Of a stretch of 57,386 nucleotides of DNA, positions 1 through 9,357 are shown in pieces. Position 1 is the stretch's first letter, and each line of letters begins with the position of its first letter. Both the position numbers and the translations under genes were made by a program. A model generated the notes under the pieces. That model searched no databases and was not told where the DNA came from. It worked only from the letters and a program-made list of their open reading frames with translations. The DNA comes from an uncultured Pelagibacteraceae bacterium (GTDB lineage Bacteria > Pseudomonadota > Alphaproteobacteria > Pelagibacterales > Pelagibacteraceae). The stretch is taken from assembly GCA_902624185.1 (NCBI GenBank), contig CACNWU010000005.1, positions 1 to 57,386 of the forward strand, read 5' to 3'.

Positions 1-831
1 CCCTTATTCATTTTTGGTTATGGATTTATTCCAGCCTTTGGTATTTCTGGATTAGCTATAGCAACTGTTGTCGCTCAGTTTATTGGCTTACTTTATTTGG
101 CCCATAAAGTTTATTGTTGTGAATTAAAACAATATTTAGAATTTCAATGCTTTATTCCAAAGTTCAATCTATTAAGAGAGCTTGTCTACCAGACCATTCC
201 TGTAATGTTTAGTATGTTGTTAATAGGTGTTGGGCTATTCAATATTCTTTATTTCATTGGTCAGTTTGGTGATTTAGCAACTGCAGGTTATGGTGCTGCC
301 TTAAGAATTGAGCAAGTTTTTTTACTTCCTGTAATTGGATTGAATACAGCGGTGTTATCTATTGGTGGACAAAATTTTGGTGCTAAAAGTTATGATCGTT
401 TGAGAGAACTATATAAAAAAGCACTTTTATTTGGATCTTCTTTTATGATTTGTGCAGGTATTATAATTTTTTTTGGGGTAGAATTTTTAGTTTCTTTATT
501 TACAGATAATTTAGAAGCGATTAAACATGGTGCAATTTATTTAAAAGTTGCTGCATTAATAGGACCAATTTATCCAGTATTTTTTATTACTACAGCAATA
601 TTTCAGGCAGTTAAAAAACCTTTGTATAGTCTTTATATGAGCATTTTAAGATTAACAGCTCTTCCGTTTTTAAGTCTTTGGTATGTCATAAATATCAAAG
701 GGGGAGATTATGAAGATATTTTTTACACTATATTAATAACAAACTGGTTAATGGGAATTGCAGTTTTAATATTTATTGGATATTTTTTAAATAATGTTTT
801 TAAACAAAATAAAAATTTTTTTACTAATTAG
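1..831 (+). CDS. MATE family multidrug/toxin exporter, C-terminal part (5' end outside window)
   Basis: The reading frame is open from base 1 and gives 276 residues up to the stop. It is rich in hydrophobic helices: about six membrane segments separated by short basic loops. The repeat-like motif GYGAALRIEQVFLLP followed by ALSIGGQNFGAK is characteristic of the second half of MATE antiporters, which export organic cations or metabolites using Na+ or H+ gradients across the inner membrane. An internal TTG near base 97 is not the start, because coding continues upstream without interruption. The last 38 bases overlap the next gene. The substrate cannot be told from sequence. Confidence 0.9.
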   Translation, partial: PLFIFGYGFIPAFGISGLAIATVVAQFIGLLYLAHKVYCCELKQYLEFQCFIPKFNLLRELVYQTIPVMFSMLLIGVGLFNILYFIGQFGDLATAGYGAALRIEQVFLLPVIGLNTAVLSIGGQNFGAKSYDRLRELYKKALLFGSSFMICAGIIIFFGVEFLVSLFTDNLEAIKHGAIYLKVAALIGPIYPVFFITTAIFQAVKKPLYSLYMSILRLTALPFLSLWYVINIKGGDYEDIFYTILITNWLMGIAVLIFIGYFLNNVFKQNKNFFTN

Positions 832-1321
832 TATCTGTCTTATTTTTTTCCTCTTGACATATAATGATGTAAAGTCGCAAGAACCAACAATCATTTCTGG
901 AATAGCAAAAGTTATTGATGGCGATACTATAAAGATTAGAAAAAACAAGATTAGACTTTATGGTATTGATGCACCTGAGAGTAAACAAATTTGTCAAAAA
1001 CCATGGTTAACAATATCTTTCTTATCATTTAATAAAGATTATTCTTGTGGAGAAATTTCTACGAAAAAATTGAAAAGTAAAATAAATAACAAACACATTT
1101 TGTGTAAATCATTCAATAAAGATAGATATAAAAGATTTATTGCGGAATGTTATGAAAATAAGACCAACATAAACAGATGGATGGTTCAAAACGGTTATGC
1201 GGTAGCTTACAGAAAATACTCAAATAAATTTATATCTTATGAAAATCTAGCTAAAAAAGAAAAATTAGGACTTTGGAGGGGAACATTTGAAATGCCATGG
1301 GTTTGGAGAAAGAAGAAATGA
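794..1321 (+). CDS. Secreted thermonuclease-like (SNase/TNase) protein
   Basis: A 175-residue protein with an N-terminal hydrophobic signal segment (residues about 5-24), then a staphylococcal-nuclease fold: VIDGDTIKI (about 40-48), IRLYGIDAPES (about 53-63) and a C-terminal NRWMVQNGYAVAYRKY. These hold the Asp/Arg/Glu positions that bind Ca2+ and cleave phosphodiester bonds in the family. It probably acts in the periplasm or outside the cell, degrading DNA or RNA for phosphorus or nucleosides. It overlaps the MATE gene by 38 bases and uses another frame, so the two are likely translated from one message. Confidence 0.85.
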   Translation: MFLNKIKIFLLISICLIFFLLTYNDVKSQEPTIISGIAKVIDGDTIKIRKNKIRLYGIDAPESKQICQKPWLTISFLSFNKDYSCGEISTKKLKSKINNKHILCKSFNKDRYKRFIAECYENKTNINRWMVQNGYAVAYRKYSNKFISYENLAKKEKLGLWRGTFEMPWVWRKKK

Positions 1322-1359
1322 TTTGGGAACAACAAAGATAAATAATAAGATGGTTTATT

Positions 1360-2523
1360 ATGATAAACAATAATTGGAATTATCCAACAACTATGTGGGT
1401 TGGTAAAAATCGTATCAAAGACCTAAGTGAGGCCTGTAAAAACTTAAATATTAAAAAACCTCTTTTAGTCACTGATAGTGGTCTTTCAGCAAAAAAAATT
1501 ATTCATAACGCTTTAAAAGATTTAAATAATAAAAAAATAAAATGTGAGATGTTTTCAAATGTTGTTGGAAACCCAACAGGGTCTAACGTTATCGAAGGTG
1601 TAGATTTTTTTAAAAAAAATAAGTGTGATGGAGTTATTGCAATGGGTGGTGGAAGCGCCTTAGATGTTGGTAAGGCTATTGCTTTTATGATCGGCCAAAA
1701 TTTACCTTTGTGGGAATTCGAAGATATTGGGGAAAATTGGAAAAAAGCTAACGAAAAAAAAATTTCACCAATCATCGCTGTACCTACTACAGCTGGTACA
1801 GGATCTGAAACTGGAAGAGCATCAGTTATTTTAAATGAAAAAACAGGCACAAAGAAAATCATTTTTCATCCAAAATTTTTACCATCTATTGTGATTTTAG
1901 ATCCAATATTGACAATTGATTTACCCCCAAATATTACAGCTGCAACAGGTATGGATGCCTTAGCTCATAATCTTGAAGCATATTGTGCTCCTGGTTTTCA
2001 CCCAATGGCCGATGGAATAGCTTTAGAGGGTATTAAATTAATTTATGAAAATTTGGTAAAGGTAGTGGATAATGGATCCGACATCGAAGCAAGAATGAAT
2101 ATGTTAACCGCAGCTAGTATGGGGTCTACTGCATTTCAGAAAGGACTTGGCGCAATACATTCATTAAGTCATCCAGTAAATGCAATGAACAACATCCATC
2201 ATGGACTATCAAATGCAATTTTTATGCCATATGTATTAAATTTCAATAAGAATTTTATTCAAAAAAAAATTTTGAAAATTTGTGATTACTTAAAATTTGA
2301 CGATAGATCTTTTAATGGATTTTTAGAATGGGTTTTAGAATTAAGACAAAGATTTAATATACCCCATAAATTATCAGAAGTAATATCATATAAAGATTTT
2401 AATATAGAAATATTATCTAAAATGGCACTTGAAGATCCATCTACACAAGGTAATCCTAAAAAACTTTCAATAGAAGATTTAAAAACTTTATACAAAAATA
2501 GTATGGAAGGAATACTTTCTTAA
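1360..2523 (+). CDS. Iron-containing alcohol dehydrogenase
   Basis: 387 residues, the full length of the group III Fe-ADH family. The N-terminal half carries the NAD(P)-binding GGGSALDVGKAIA and PTTAGTGSE motifs. The metal ligands appear as Asp and His in TGMDALAHNLEAY, then two His in the GAIHSLSHP...NIHHG stretch. Enzymes of this family oxidise or reduce small alcohols and aldehydes; SAR11 members have been linked to methanol and related alcohol oxidation, but the substrate here is unknown. The stop codon shares TTAA with the convergent permease gene (4-bp overlap). A 38-bp gap separates it from the nuclease gene; no clear Shine-Dalgarno is visible. Confidence 0.9.
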   Translation: MINNNWNYPTTMWVGKNRIKDLSEACKNLNIKKPLLVTDSGLSAKKIIHNALKDLNNKKIKCEMFSNVVGNPTGSNVIEGVDFFKKNKCDGVIAMGGGSALDVGKAIAFMIGQNLPLWEFEDIGENWKKANEKKISPIIAVPTTAGTGSETGRASVILNEKTGTKKIIFHPKFLPSIVILDPILTIDLPPNITAATGMDALAHNLEAYCAPGFHPMADGIALEGIKLIYENLVKVVDNGSDIEARMNMLTAASMGSTAFQKGLGAIHSLSHPVNAMNNIHHGLSNAIFMPYVLNFNKNFIQKKILKICDYLKFDDRSFNGFLEWVLELRQRFNIPHKLSEVISYKDFNIEILSKMALEDPSTQGNPKKLSIEDLKTLYKNSMEGILS

Positions 2524-3260
2524 TTATTAGAATCTTTTTTAAGATTGTTTTCTAATTTTCTAACAAAAAATGAAACTATTAATATTAAAATAAGATATTC
2601 TAAAATCAAAAAAGTATAAATTTCTAATGGTCTATATGTTGTTACTACTAACTCATTAGCTTTTCTTGTTAAATCACCAATACCAATTATTGATACTAAA
2701 GACGACATTTTTAGAACATAAACAAATTGATTACCAATAGCTGGTAAAATATTTTTAACCGCCTGAGGTAAAATAACAAGTCTTAACTTTCTTAAAAAAT
2801 TTAAACCGAGCGAGCTTCCAGCCTCCCATTGAGCTTTTTTAATTGAATTTATCCCAGCTCTAAATATTTCAGCTTGAAAAGCACTTTCACTTATCGATAA
2901 AGCAATAATTCCTGAAACAAATGGACTAAAACTTATTCCTGTCATAATAGGCAAACCATAATAAATCCAAAGAATTAAAACCAAAAGGGGGATAGCTCTT
3001 ACTATTTCAACATATCCAATATTTAAATAAGATAAAAGTTTATTTTTGGCTAAAGATGGTATTGCAACAATAAAGCCAATAAACATTGATATAATTATTG
3101 AAACAACTGAAATATAAATCGTTGTTGTTATCCCACTTAATAGAAATTTAAGATTGGTCAATCCCTCAATATTATTTGGGGATAAAATTAACCAATTGAG
3201 ATCACTTTTACCGCATGAGGTTAAAGGTAGTATCAGAAGTAAAAAAAATAAATTTCTCAC
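2520..3260 (-). CDS. Amino-acid-type ABC transporter permease with lipobox-like N-terminus
   Basis: 246 residues with about five membrane helices. The EAA loop that docks the ATPase is visible as QWEAGSSLGLNFLRKLRLVI, typical of the HisM/GlnP permeases for polar amino acids. The N-terminus is odd: a hydrophobic stretch ends in LPLTSCGKSD, which reads like a lipoprotein signal with the Cys at about residue 16, placed before the first permease helix (about residue 39 onward). No alternative Met would remove it without cutting into helix 1. It lies 40 bp downstream of the binding-protein gene in the same direction. No ATP-binding subunit gene follows; the next gene is convergent. Confidence 0.88.
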   Translation of the reverse strand: MRNLFFLLLILPLTSCGKSDLNWLILSPNNIEGLTNLKFLLSGITTTIYISVVSIIISMFIGFIVAIPSLAKNKLLSYLNIGYVEIVRAIPLLVLILWIYYGLPIMTGISFSPFVSGIIALSISESAFQAEIFRAGINSIKKAQWEAGSSLGLNFLRKLRLVILPQAVKNILPAIGNQFVYVLKMSSLVSIIGIGDLTRKANELVVTTYRPLEIYTFLILEYLILILIVSFFVRKLENNLKKDSNN

Positions 3261-3300
3261 TATCTGATTTATAAAGTATTAAAAAGTAATTACTAATTTA

Positions 3301-4068
3301 TTATAAGCTTTTTAGATTATATTTGCTCAATAGTTGAGTAAAGAAACCTGAGGATTTTTTCTTTTTAATCCATTCATTAACATAATTATTCCACTTATCA
3401 TCACCTTTAGGAACCATCATTGCTAAAAAAGCTGGATTTTTTTCTCCATCAGGAACTATTGCAAGTTGAGGATATTTAATTACTAATTTATTTGCTTCTG
3501 TTGAACTTGTAATATTTCCATCTGCTCTTCCAGCTAAAACTTCTTGAAAGTCTCTTGCAGGAGCTTCAACTGAATTTAATTTAGATTTTGGAAAAAATTC
3601 TTTTGCTTTTTCTTCTTGGGAAGTACCAAGTGTGGTTGCAATCGTCACATTTGAATTATTTAAGGAATCCCAAGTTGAAAATTTTTTTAAGTTCTTTTTT
3701 AGAACTAAAGGTACAGTTCCATATTTATAATAAGTATCAGTAAATCCAGCCACTTCAGCTCTTTTCGGTGTTTTGGTTACACTTGTTGAAATGTCATATC
3801 TTTCGGATGTAATACCTGAAACAATAGTTTTCCACTCTGCTGGAACAAATTCTACTTTAACACCCATATCCTTAGCTAGTTCATTCATTACATCAATATC
3901 AAATCCCTTATATTTATTTGTTGCTGGATCTTTCATTGTCATGGGATCCCAATCTCCGGTTGTTCCTACTTTTAAAATTCCAGCTGATAGAATTTTATCT
4001 AGATTTGATTCTGCGTTTAAAGAAAAGGGTAATAAAGCAAATATTGCTGATAAAATAAGTTTTTTCAT
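3301..4068 (-). CDS. Family 3 extracellular solute-binding protein (possible PheC-like fold)
   Basis: 255 residues with a Sec signal peptide (cleavage near LNAES, about residue 20) followed by the family 3 binding-protein pattern: [26 protein letters not shown], and [16 protein letters not shown]. It should bind a small amino acid or amine in the periplasm and pass it to the permease 40 bp downstream. Periplasmic cyclohexadienyl/arogenate dehydratases (PheC) share this fold and the TTGD start region, so an enzyme role cannot be excluded; permease linkage favours transport. It follows soxG by 34 bp, with an intercistronic hairpin between them, which suggests a substrate related to sarcosine or betaine metabolism (inference). 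Confidence 0.85.
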   Translation of the reverse strand: MKKLILSAIFALLPFSLNAESNLDKILSAGILKVGTTGDWDPMTMKDPATNKYKGFDIDVMNELAKDMGVKVEFVPAEWKTIVSGITSERYDISTSVTKTPKRAEVAGFTDTYYKYGTVPLVLKKNLKKFSTWDSLNNSNVTIATTLGTSQEEKAKEFFPKSKLNSVEAPARDFQEVLAGRADGNITSSTEANKLVIKYPQLAIVPDGEKNPAFLAMMVPKGDDKWNNYVNEWIKKKKSSGFFTQLLSKYNLKSL

Positions 4069-4080
4069 ATTTATTGATAA

Positions 4081-4100
4081 CCCATTTAAAAAATAATGGG
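4081..4100 (-). other. Intercistronic hairpin between soxG and the binding-protein gene
   Basis: Read on the minus strand, CCCATT and AATGGG form a perfect 6-bp stem around an 8-base A/T loop, 12 bases before the binding-protein ATG. No U-run follows, so it is not a typical terminator. It may cap the sox message 3' end or separate expression of the abundant binding protein from the sox genes (inference). Confidence 0.45.
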
Positions 4101-4102
4101 GA

Positions 4103-4666
4103 CTATAATCTTGACGCAGCGTCTTTCATCCAAGAATACAAATGTTGTGAAAAAGAACGTCTTACAAACAGATTTACAGCATTTTTTTCTTGATTATGAA
4201 CAATTATGTCAATTTTAGATAAAATTGTTTGTGCAACCGAACCTTTTTTATTTTGAAAATTATTGAAATTGAAAGGTGATCCAGTTTGAAATAAATCATA
4301 AATCTTATTACCTTTAAGACTAATCATAACAAATTGATCAGTAACGTCTATAATAGCACCAAGATTTAATTTAGAAATGTTATTGATTAACAGATCTTCA
4401 GTTTCATATTTATTTGTGCTTTCATCATTTGGCTCGTTAGAAAAAATTATCCATTCATCAGGACTTAACCAAAGTGCGGTAAGTTTATCACTTTGGGTAG
4501 AAGTGTTTGCTTCAGTTGGCAATAAAATATTTAATGATTTTCCTATAGCAGAAATAAATTCTCTCTTTTTTCCTCTTACTATCAATTTCATTATTGGTTT
4601 AATCTCCTTAATTTGAAGATCTTGTATTGACGTATCATTAGGTAGAGCTTGATTATAATTAAGCAT
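4103..4666 (-). CDS. soxG: Sarcosine oxidase gamma subunit
   Basis: 187 residues. The pattern is typical of SoxG, which resembles the T-protein-like fold: [12 protein letters not shown] in the middle, [13 protein letters not shown], then a C-terminal [18 protein letters not shown]. It is the small structural subunit of the heterotetrameric sarcosine oxidase, which demethylates sarcosine to glycine. It overlaps the end of soxA by 8 bases, so translation is probably coupled. Identity rests on this weakly conserved pattern plus its fixed place as the last gene of the soxBDAG order. Confidence 0.88.
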   Translation of the reverse strand: MLNYNQALPNDTSIQDLQIKEIKPIMKLIVRGKKREFISAIGKSLNILLPTEANTSTQSDKLTALWLSPDEWIIFSNEPNDESTNKYETEDLLINNISKLNLGAIIDVTDQFVMISLKGNKIYDLFQTGSPFNFNNFQNKKGSVAQTILSKIDIIVHNQEKNAVNLFVRRSFSQHLYSWMKDAASRL

Positions 4667-7664
4667 TTAATCTTTTATTCTCCTTGTCTAAAAAAACAGG
4701 GTCTGCGACAGTTACATTAATATTCTTTTTTTCCATTGGAATTATCAATTTTTGACCCATCATATTTTTTCCACCTTTAACAACACCTAAAGCAATAGAT
4801 TTTTTAAGATTAGGACTGTAGTAACTTGATGTAACATGACCCAGCATTTCAATAGGAGATTTATCTACATTTGCTACTATTTGAGCACCTTCCTCTAATA
4901 CTTCATCTGGGTTTTCTGTTAATAGACCTACAAGCTGTTTTCTGTCTTCTCTAATAGTGTCAGATCTGTATAAAGATCTTTTTCCTATAAAATCATATTT
5001 TTTCTTACTCACAATCCAATCCATTTGTAAATCTATTGGAGTCATCGTTGCGTCTGTATCTTGACCAACAATTATAAATCCTTTCTCAGCTCGAAGTAAG
5101 TGCATTGTTTCAGTACCATAAGGGGTAATATCAAAGTCTTTTCCACATTCAATACATTTTTCCCAAACTGATTTTGCATAATTAGCCTGAATATTGATTT
5201 CATAACTAAGCTCACCAGTGAAACTAATTCTCATAACTCTACAATTAATTTTTCCAATTTTTGCATCTTTAAATGACATATGTGGAAAACTTTCATCTGA
5301 CAAATCTAAATCTGGTATTACTTTAGATATAATCTTTTTACTATTTGGCCCACAAACACTTACAGTAGCAAAATGATCAGTGACAGATGTTAAGTAAACG
5401 TCTAATTCTGGCCATTCAGTTTGAAGGTAATCTTCTAGTTTACTCATAACATTTGCAGCTCCACCAGTAGTAGTCGTCATTATATAATGATTTTCTCCTA
5501 ACCGAGTAGTAACTCCATCATCATAAACCATACCATCTTCATTTAGCATTAAACCATATCGACATTTACCAATTGCAAGTTTAGACCAAGCATTTGTATA
5601 AACACGGTTTAAAAATTCTGAAGCATCTGTACCTTGAATATCAATTTTACCTAAGGTTGATGCATCTAGAATACCAGCACTTTCTCTTGCTGCTTTACTT
5701 TCCCTTTGAACTGCCTGGTGCATATTTTCATTTTCTTTTGGATAGTACCAAGCTCGTTTCCATTGACCTACATTTTCAAACTTTGCATGATGTTCAACGT
5801 GCCAATTATGAATTGGAGTTTTTCTAATTATATCAAAATATTCACCAACGTTTCTTCCAACAATAGTTCCAAAAGTTAATGGTGTATAGGGTGGTCTAAA
5901 TGTTGTCGTACCTAATTCACCCATTTTTGCTCCCGCTGTTTCGGAAATTATACCAAGCGCATGCATATTACCCAATTTACCTTGGTCTGTTCCCATACCC
6001 GTTGTTGTATATCTTTTTACATGTTCAATGGATCTAAAACCTTCTCGTAAGGCTAATTTAATATCTTTAGCAGTGGCATCATTTTGATAATCTACAAAAG
6101 ATTTTGTTTTTCCTAAAACTTTATCTGATGGTAATAACCAGATGTTTCTTTTTGATTTGTTTGTTGAAGATACAATATCTAAATTATCATACTCAGTATT
6201 ATTTATATTTAAAAAATCTTTTAAAGATTTTGGAGCATTTATTAGAATTTCATCTAAAGTAAAATCCCCATTACAAGAACCTATACTTAATTGATCTGAG
6301 GAATAAATATTTGGAATAAATACTTGATCCTCTTCTCTAAATTTTAATTTTCCACCAGATTGAGTAAATAAATGTACTGCTGGAGTCCATCCACCTGAAA
6401 TTCCAAGACAATCACAAGATAGATTTATTCTAGAACCCACAACTTTTTGTCCATCTTTAGATAATTTTTTTATGGAAATTTTATTTATTCTTTTGTAACC
6501 GAAGGTGTTGATTACTGTGAAGCCTTTGAAAATCTTAATATTATTTTTTTCCACCTCATATAGCAATTTTGATTCAACTTCTTCTCTATTATCAATTATA
6601 GCTTCAACATTAATTCCTTTTTGAATTAAGCTAATTGCAGTTTCATAAGCGCTATCGTTATTTGTTAAAAGGATATTTTTTTCGCCAGTGGCAACTCCAA
6701 AAAAATCAGCATAACTCTTAATTGCAGATGATAGTAAAATTCCAGGACGATCGTTATTATCAAATATCATTGGTCTTTCTATTGACCCAGTAGCAGTAAT
6801 AACTTTTTTTGCTCTTATTTTAAGTAGTCTATGTCTTATTTTATTTTTTCTTTGATCAATAGGCAAATGATCAGTAAGATTTTCACGAGCTAACAAAAAA
6901 TTATAACCATGATAAGCAGCAACACTTGTTCTTATTTTTATCTCTAAATTTTTTAATTTCTTAATTTCATTTATTTCTTTCTCCAACCATGAACTTGAAG
7001 TTTGATTATTAATTTTGAAGTAATCAGTTTTCTGGTAAATTGTTGATCCTCCAAGGTATGGTTTTTCATCAACTAGAAGAGTTTTAAAGCCATTTTTAGC
7101 AGCTGTTTTTGCTGCTAAGACACCTGAAATACCTGATCCTACGACTAACACATCACAATGAATATATTTATGCTCATATATATCTGGATCTGGTTCAGTG
7201 GGCGACTTTCCTAATCCAGCTGATCTTCTTATGAAATATTCGTATTTTTCCCAAAAACTAGCAGGCCACATAAAAGTTTTATAATAAAAACCTGCTGGCA
7301 GTAATGGTGATAAAAAATTATTTATTCCGCCAATATCAAACTTTACACTTGGCCAACAATTCTGACTTGATGCCTCTAAACCTTCATAAATTTCCACTTC
7401 AGTTGCTCTAACATTTGGTTCTGTTCTAGATGAATTGTCATGAAGTTGAACAATAGCATTGGGCTCCTCAGAACCAGCGGTCATAATACCTCTAGGTCTA
7501 TGATATTTAAAACTTCTACCAACTAAGTGAACATCATTTGCTAAGAGAGCAGATGAAAGAGTGTCTCCTTTAAATCCATAATAAGTTGATCCATTAAATT
7601 TAAAAGAAATTCTATAAGTCTCATCTATAAATTTTCCAGATTTAACTCTCAAATTTTTTGTCAT
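4659..7664 (-). CDS. soxA: Sarcosine oxidase alpha subunit
   Basis: 1001 residues, full length. An N-terminal fer2_4-like domain (about 1-100) contains SFKYHRPRGIMTAGSEEPNA. An FAD/NAD domain begins at VVGSGISGVLAAK (GSGISG at 176-181), and the C-terminal half (about 610-1001) is a GcvT-like tetrahydrofolate-binding domain with AGILDASTLGKIDIQG and GELSYEI. The subunit takes electrons and the methylene group from the beta-subunit site and transfers the C1 unit to tetrahydrofolate as 5,10-methylene-THF. It lies 3 bases downstream of soxD and overlaps soxG by 8 bases, in a single operon. The product glycine and C1 unit feed GlyA, encoded further along. Confidence 0.96.
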   Translation of the reverse strand: MTKNLRVKSGKFIDETYRISFKFNGSTYYGFKGDTLSSALLANDVHLVGRSFKYHRPRGIMTAGSEEPNAIVQLHDNSSRTEPNVRATEVEIYEGLEASSQNCWPSVKFDIGGINNFLSPLLPAGFYYKTFMWPASFWEKYEYFIRRSAGLGKSPTEPDPDIYEHKYIHCDVLVVGSGISGVLAAKTAAKNGFKTLLVDEKPYLGGSTIYQKTDYFKINNQTSSSWLEKEINEIKKLKNLEIKIRTSVAAYHGYNFLLARENLTDHLPIDQRKNKIRHRLLKIRAKKVITATGSIERPMIFDNNDRPGILLSSAIKSYADFFGVATGEKNILLTNNDSAYETAISLIQKGINVEAIIDNREEVESKLLYEVEKNNIKIFKGFTVINTFGYKRINKISIKKLSKDGQKVVGSRINLSCDCLGISGGWTPAVHLFTQSGGKLKFREEDQVFIPNIYSSDQLSIGSCNGDFTLDEILINAPKSLKDFLNINNTEYDNLDIVSSTNKSKRNIWLLPSDKVLGKTKSFVDYQNDATAKDIKLALREGFRSIEHVKRYTTTGMGTDQGKLGNMHALGIISETAGAKMGELGTTTFRPPYTPLTFGTIVGRNVGEYFDIIRKTPIHNWHVEHHAKFENVGQWKRAWYYPKENENMHQAVQRESKAARESAGILDASTLGKIDIQGTDASEFLNRVYTNAWSKLAIGKCRYGLMLNEDGMVYDDGVTTRLGENHYIMTTTTGGAANVMSKLEDYLQTEWPELDVYLTSVTDHFATVSVCGPNSKKIISKVIPDLDLSDESFPHMSFKDAKIGKINCRVMRISFTGELSYEINIQANYAKSVWEKCIECGKDFDITPYGTETMHLLRAEKGFIIVGQDTDATMTPIDLQMDWIVSKKKYDFIGKRSLYRSDTIREDRKQLVGLLTENPDEVLEEGAQIVANVDKSPIEMLGHVTSSYYSPNLKKSIALGVVKGGKNMMGQKLIIPMEKKNINVTVADPVFLDKENKRLNA

Positions 7665-7667
7665 TAT

Positions 7668-7943
7668 CTATTCTACTGGTGGTTTTTCACCCATTTTATA
7701 AACTGCTTTTATTTTATCGTTTGATGTATCACGAACCATATTAAACCATTTTCTACATCCATGTGCGTGATTCCATCTTTCAAATTGAACTCCTTTTATA
7801 TTTTTTCTCATAAAAAGATATTCAGCCCACTGATCATCACTTAATTCTGTAGGTTGCTTTGGTCTAACGATGTGAGCTTCACCACCAGCTTTAAATTCGC
7901 TTTGTTCGCGTTCTCCACAGAAAGGACAATTAATAATAAACAT
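7668..7943 (-). CDS. soxD: Sarcosine oxidase delta subunit
   Basis: 91 residues, the normal size. The zinc ligands are visible: CPFCGER near residue 6, a His in GEAHIVRP, and HAHGCRKWF towards the C-terminus, matching the Cys3His site of the delta subunit. It is a small structural subunit bridging the other chains of the cytoplasmic heterotetramer. Its ATG overlaps the soxB stop by one base (TAATG), and soxA starts 3 bases after its own stop, which points to translational coupling and fixed stoichiometry. Confidence 0.95.
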   Translation of the reverse strand: MFIINCPFCGEREQSEFKAGGEAHIVRPKQPTELSDDQWAEYLFMRKNIKGVQFERWNHAHGCRKWFNMVRDTSNDKIKAVYKMGEKPPVE

Positions 7944-9196
7944 TAGTGCGCCACAGCAGCTGCACCATGTTCATCCACAAGGTCACCACTTACAAATCTA
8001 TTAATATTAAATGCTGCATTGAGTTTATGCGGTTCATCATTAGCTATTGTGTGAGCAAATAAATCTCCAGATCCGGGAGTTGCTTTAAATCCTCCAGTTC
8101 CCCAACCACAATTAAAATATAAACCTTTGATAGAAGTTTTACTTATTATTGGACTAGCATCAGGACAAATATCAACAATGCCTCCCCACTGACGAAGCAT
8201 TCTCATTCGACTAAATATTGGGTATAATTCTAAAATAGCATTTAAAGTTCCTTCAACAATATCATGACTACCTTTTTGAGAATATGAAACATAATCATCT
8301 GTTCCAGCCCCTATAACTAATTCACCTTTATCTGACTGACTTACATAAGCATGAACAGCATTGGACATAACAACGGTATCAATAATTGGTTTCACGGGTT
8401 CAGAGACTAGTGCTTGAAGTGGTTTACTTTCAAGAGGTAATTTTAAACCGGCCATATTAGCTATAACACTTGAATGACCTGCTGCAACAACACCTATTTT
8501 ATTTGTTTTAATAAAACCTTTTGTAGTTTCAATACCTTCAACATTATCTCCATTTCTTTTAATACCTTTAACCTCACAATTTTGAATAATATCAACCCCC
8601 ATTTCATCAGCACCTCTAGCATAACCCCATGCAACAGCATCATGCCTTGCTGTTCCAGCTCTTCTCTGTAGAGTTCCACCTAAAACTGGATAACGAATAT
8701 TAGGTGAGGTATTTATAATTGGACAAAACTTTTTGACCTGCTCTGTATTTAAATAAACAGCATCAATTCCATTTAATCTATTTGCATGTGTTCTTCTTTT
8801 CAAATCTCTTACATCTTGAAGATTATGAGCTAAATTCATAACACCTCTTTGACTGAACATTACATTGTAATTTAATTCTTGGGATAGACCTTCCCAAATT
8901 TTTAAAGCATGATCATAAAGACCTGCACTAGCATCCCATAAATAATTAGATCTAATAATTGTTGTATTTCTTCCTGTGTTTCCACCTCCGATCCAACCTT
9001 TTTCTACAACTGCAATATTTTTCATATCATGCTTTTTAGCAAGATAATAAGCAGTAGCTAGGCCGTGTCCTCCACCACCAATTATTACTACATCATATTC
9101 TTTTTTTGGCGCAGGATCTTTCCATGCTTTTTCCCAATTTTCGTGATAAGAAAAAGCATTCTTTATAAGTGAAAATATTGAATACTTATTTTTCAT
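7943..9196 (-). CDS. soxB: Sarcosine oxidase beta subunit
   Basis: 417 residues. After about 30 residues comes the dinucleotide-binding [20 protein letters not shown] (GGGGHG at 40-45), then [15 protein letters not shown]. The [14 protein letters not shown] stretch contains His185, equivalent to the His that carries covalent FMN in characterised heterotetrameric enzymes. The C-terminal [13 protein letters not shown] is also typical. This subunit holds the sarcosine-oxidising site and produces H2O2 when O2 is the acceptor. It is the first gene of soxBDAG. Upstream are 65 bp to tRNA-Ser on the other strand, so the operon promoter must lie there. Confidence 0.96.
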   Translation of the reverse strand: MKNKYSIFSLIKNAFSYHENWEKAWKDPAPKKEYDVVIIGGGGHGLATAYYLAKKHDMKNIAVVEKGWIGGGNTGRNTTIIRSNYLWDASAGLYDHALKIWEGLSQELNYNVMFSQRGVMNLAHNLQDVRDLKRRTHANRLNGIDAVYLNTEQVKKFCPIINTSPNIRYPVLGGTLQRRAGTARHDAVAWGYARGADEMGVDIIQNCEVKGIKRNGDNVEGIETTKGFIKTNKIGVVAAGHSSVIANMAGLKLPLESKPLQALVSEPVKPIIDTVVMSNAVHAYVSQSDKGELVIGAGTDDYVSYSQKGSHDIVEGTLNAILELYPIFSRMRMLRQWGGIVDICPDASPIISKTSIKGLYFNCGWGTGGFKATPGSGDLFAHTIANDEPHKLNAAFNINRFVSGDLVDEHGAAAVAH

Positions 9197-9261
9197 AATT
9201 AATGAATAATTACTTTATTAATATTGATTATTCAATACAATCGGGGAGCGACAAATTTCTA

Positions 9262-9353
9262 GGAAGAGTGGGTGAGAGGCTTAAACCAGTCGTTTGCTAA
9301 ATGACCGTGCGAGGAAACTTGTACCGAGGGTTCGAATCCCTCCTCTTCCGCCA
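9262..9353 (+). tRNA. tRNA-Ser (anticodon GCU)
   Basis: 92 bases including an encoded CCA. Acceptor GGAAGAG pairs with CTCTTCC, discriminator G. The anticodon stem GTCGT/ATGAC encloses TTGCTAA, giving anticodon GCT, which reads AGU/AGC serine codons. A long variable arm, as expected for class II serine tRNAs, precedes the T stem GAGGG/CCCTC with loop TTCGAAT. It is convergent with the lytic transglycosylase gene, whose stop is 4 bases beyond the CCA. Confidence 0.96.
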
Positions 9354-9357
9354 CATT

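Noticed and set aside
1503-1862. 119-residue minus-strand frame inside the alcohol dehydrogenase gene
   Set aside because: Antisense shadow of a gene with intact metal and NAD motifs.
3773-4096. 107-residue plus-strand frame across the binding-protein gene
   Set aside because: Antisense shadow; the opposite strand has a signal peptide and full family pattern.
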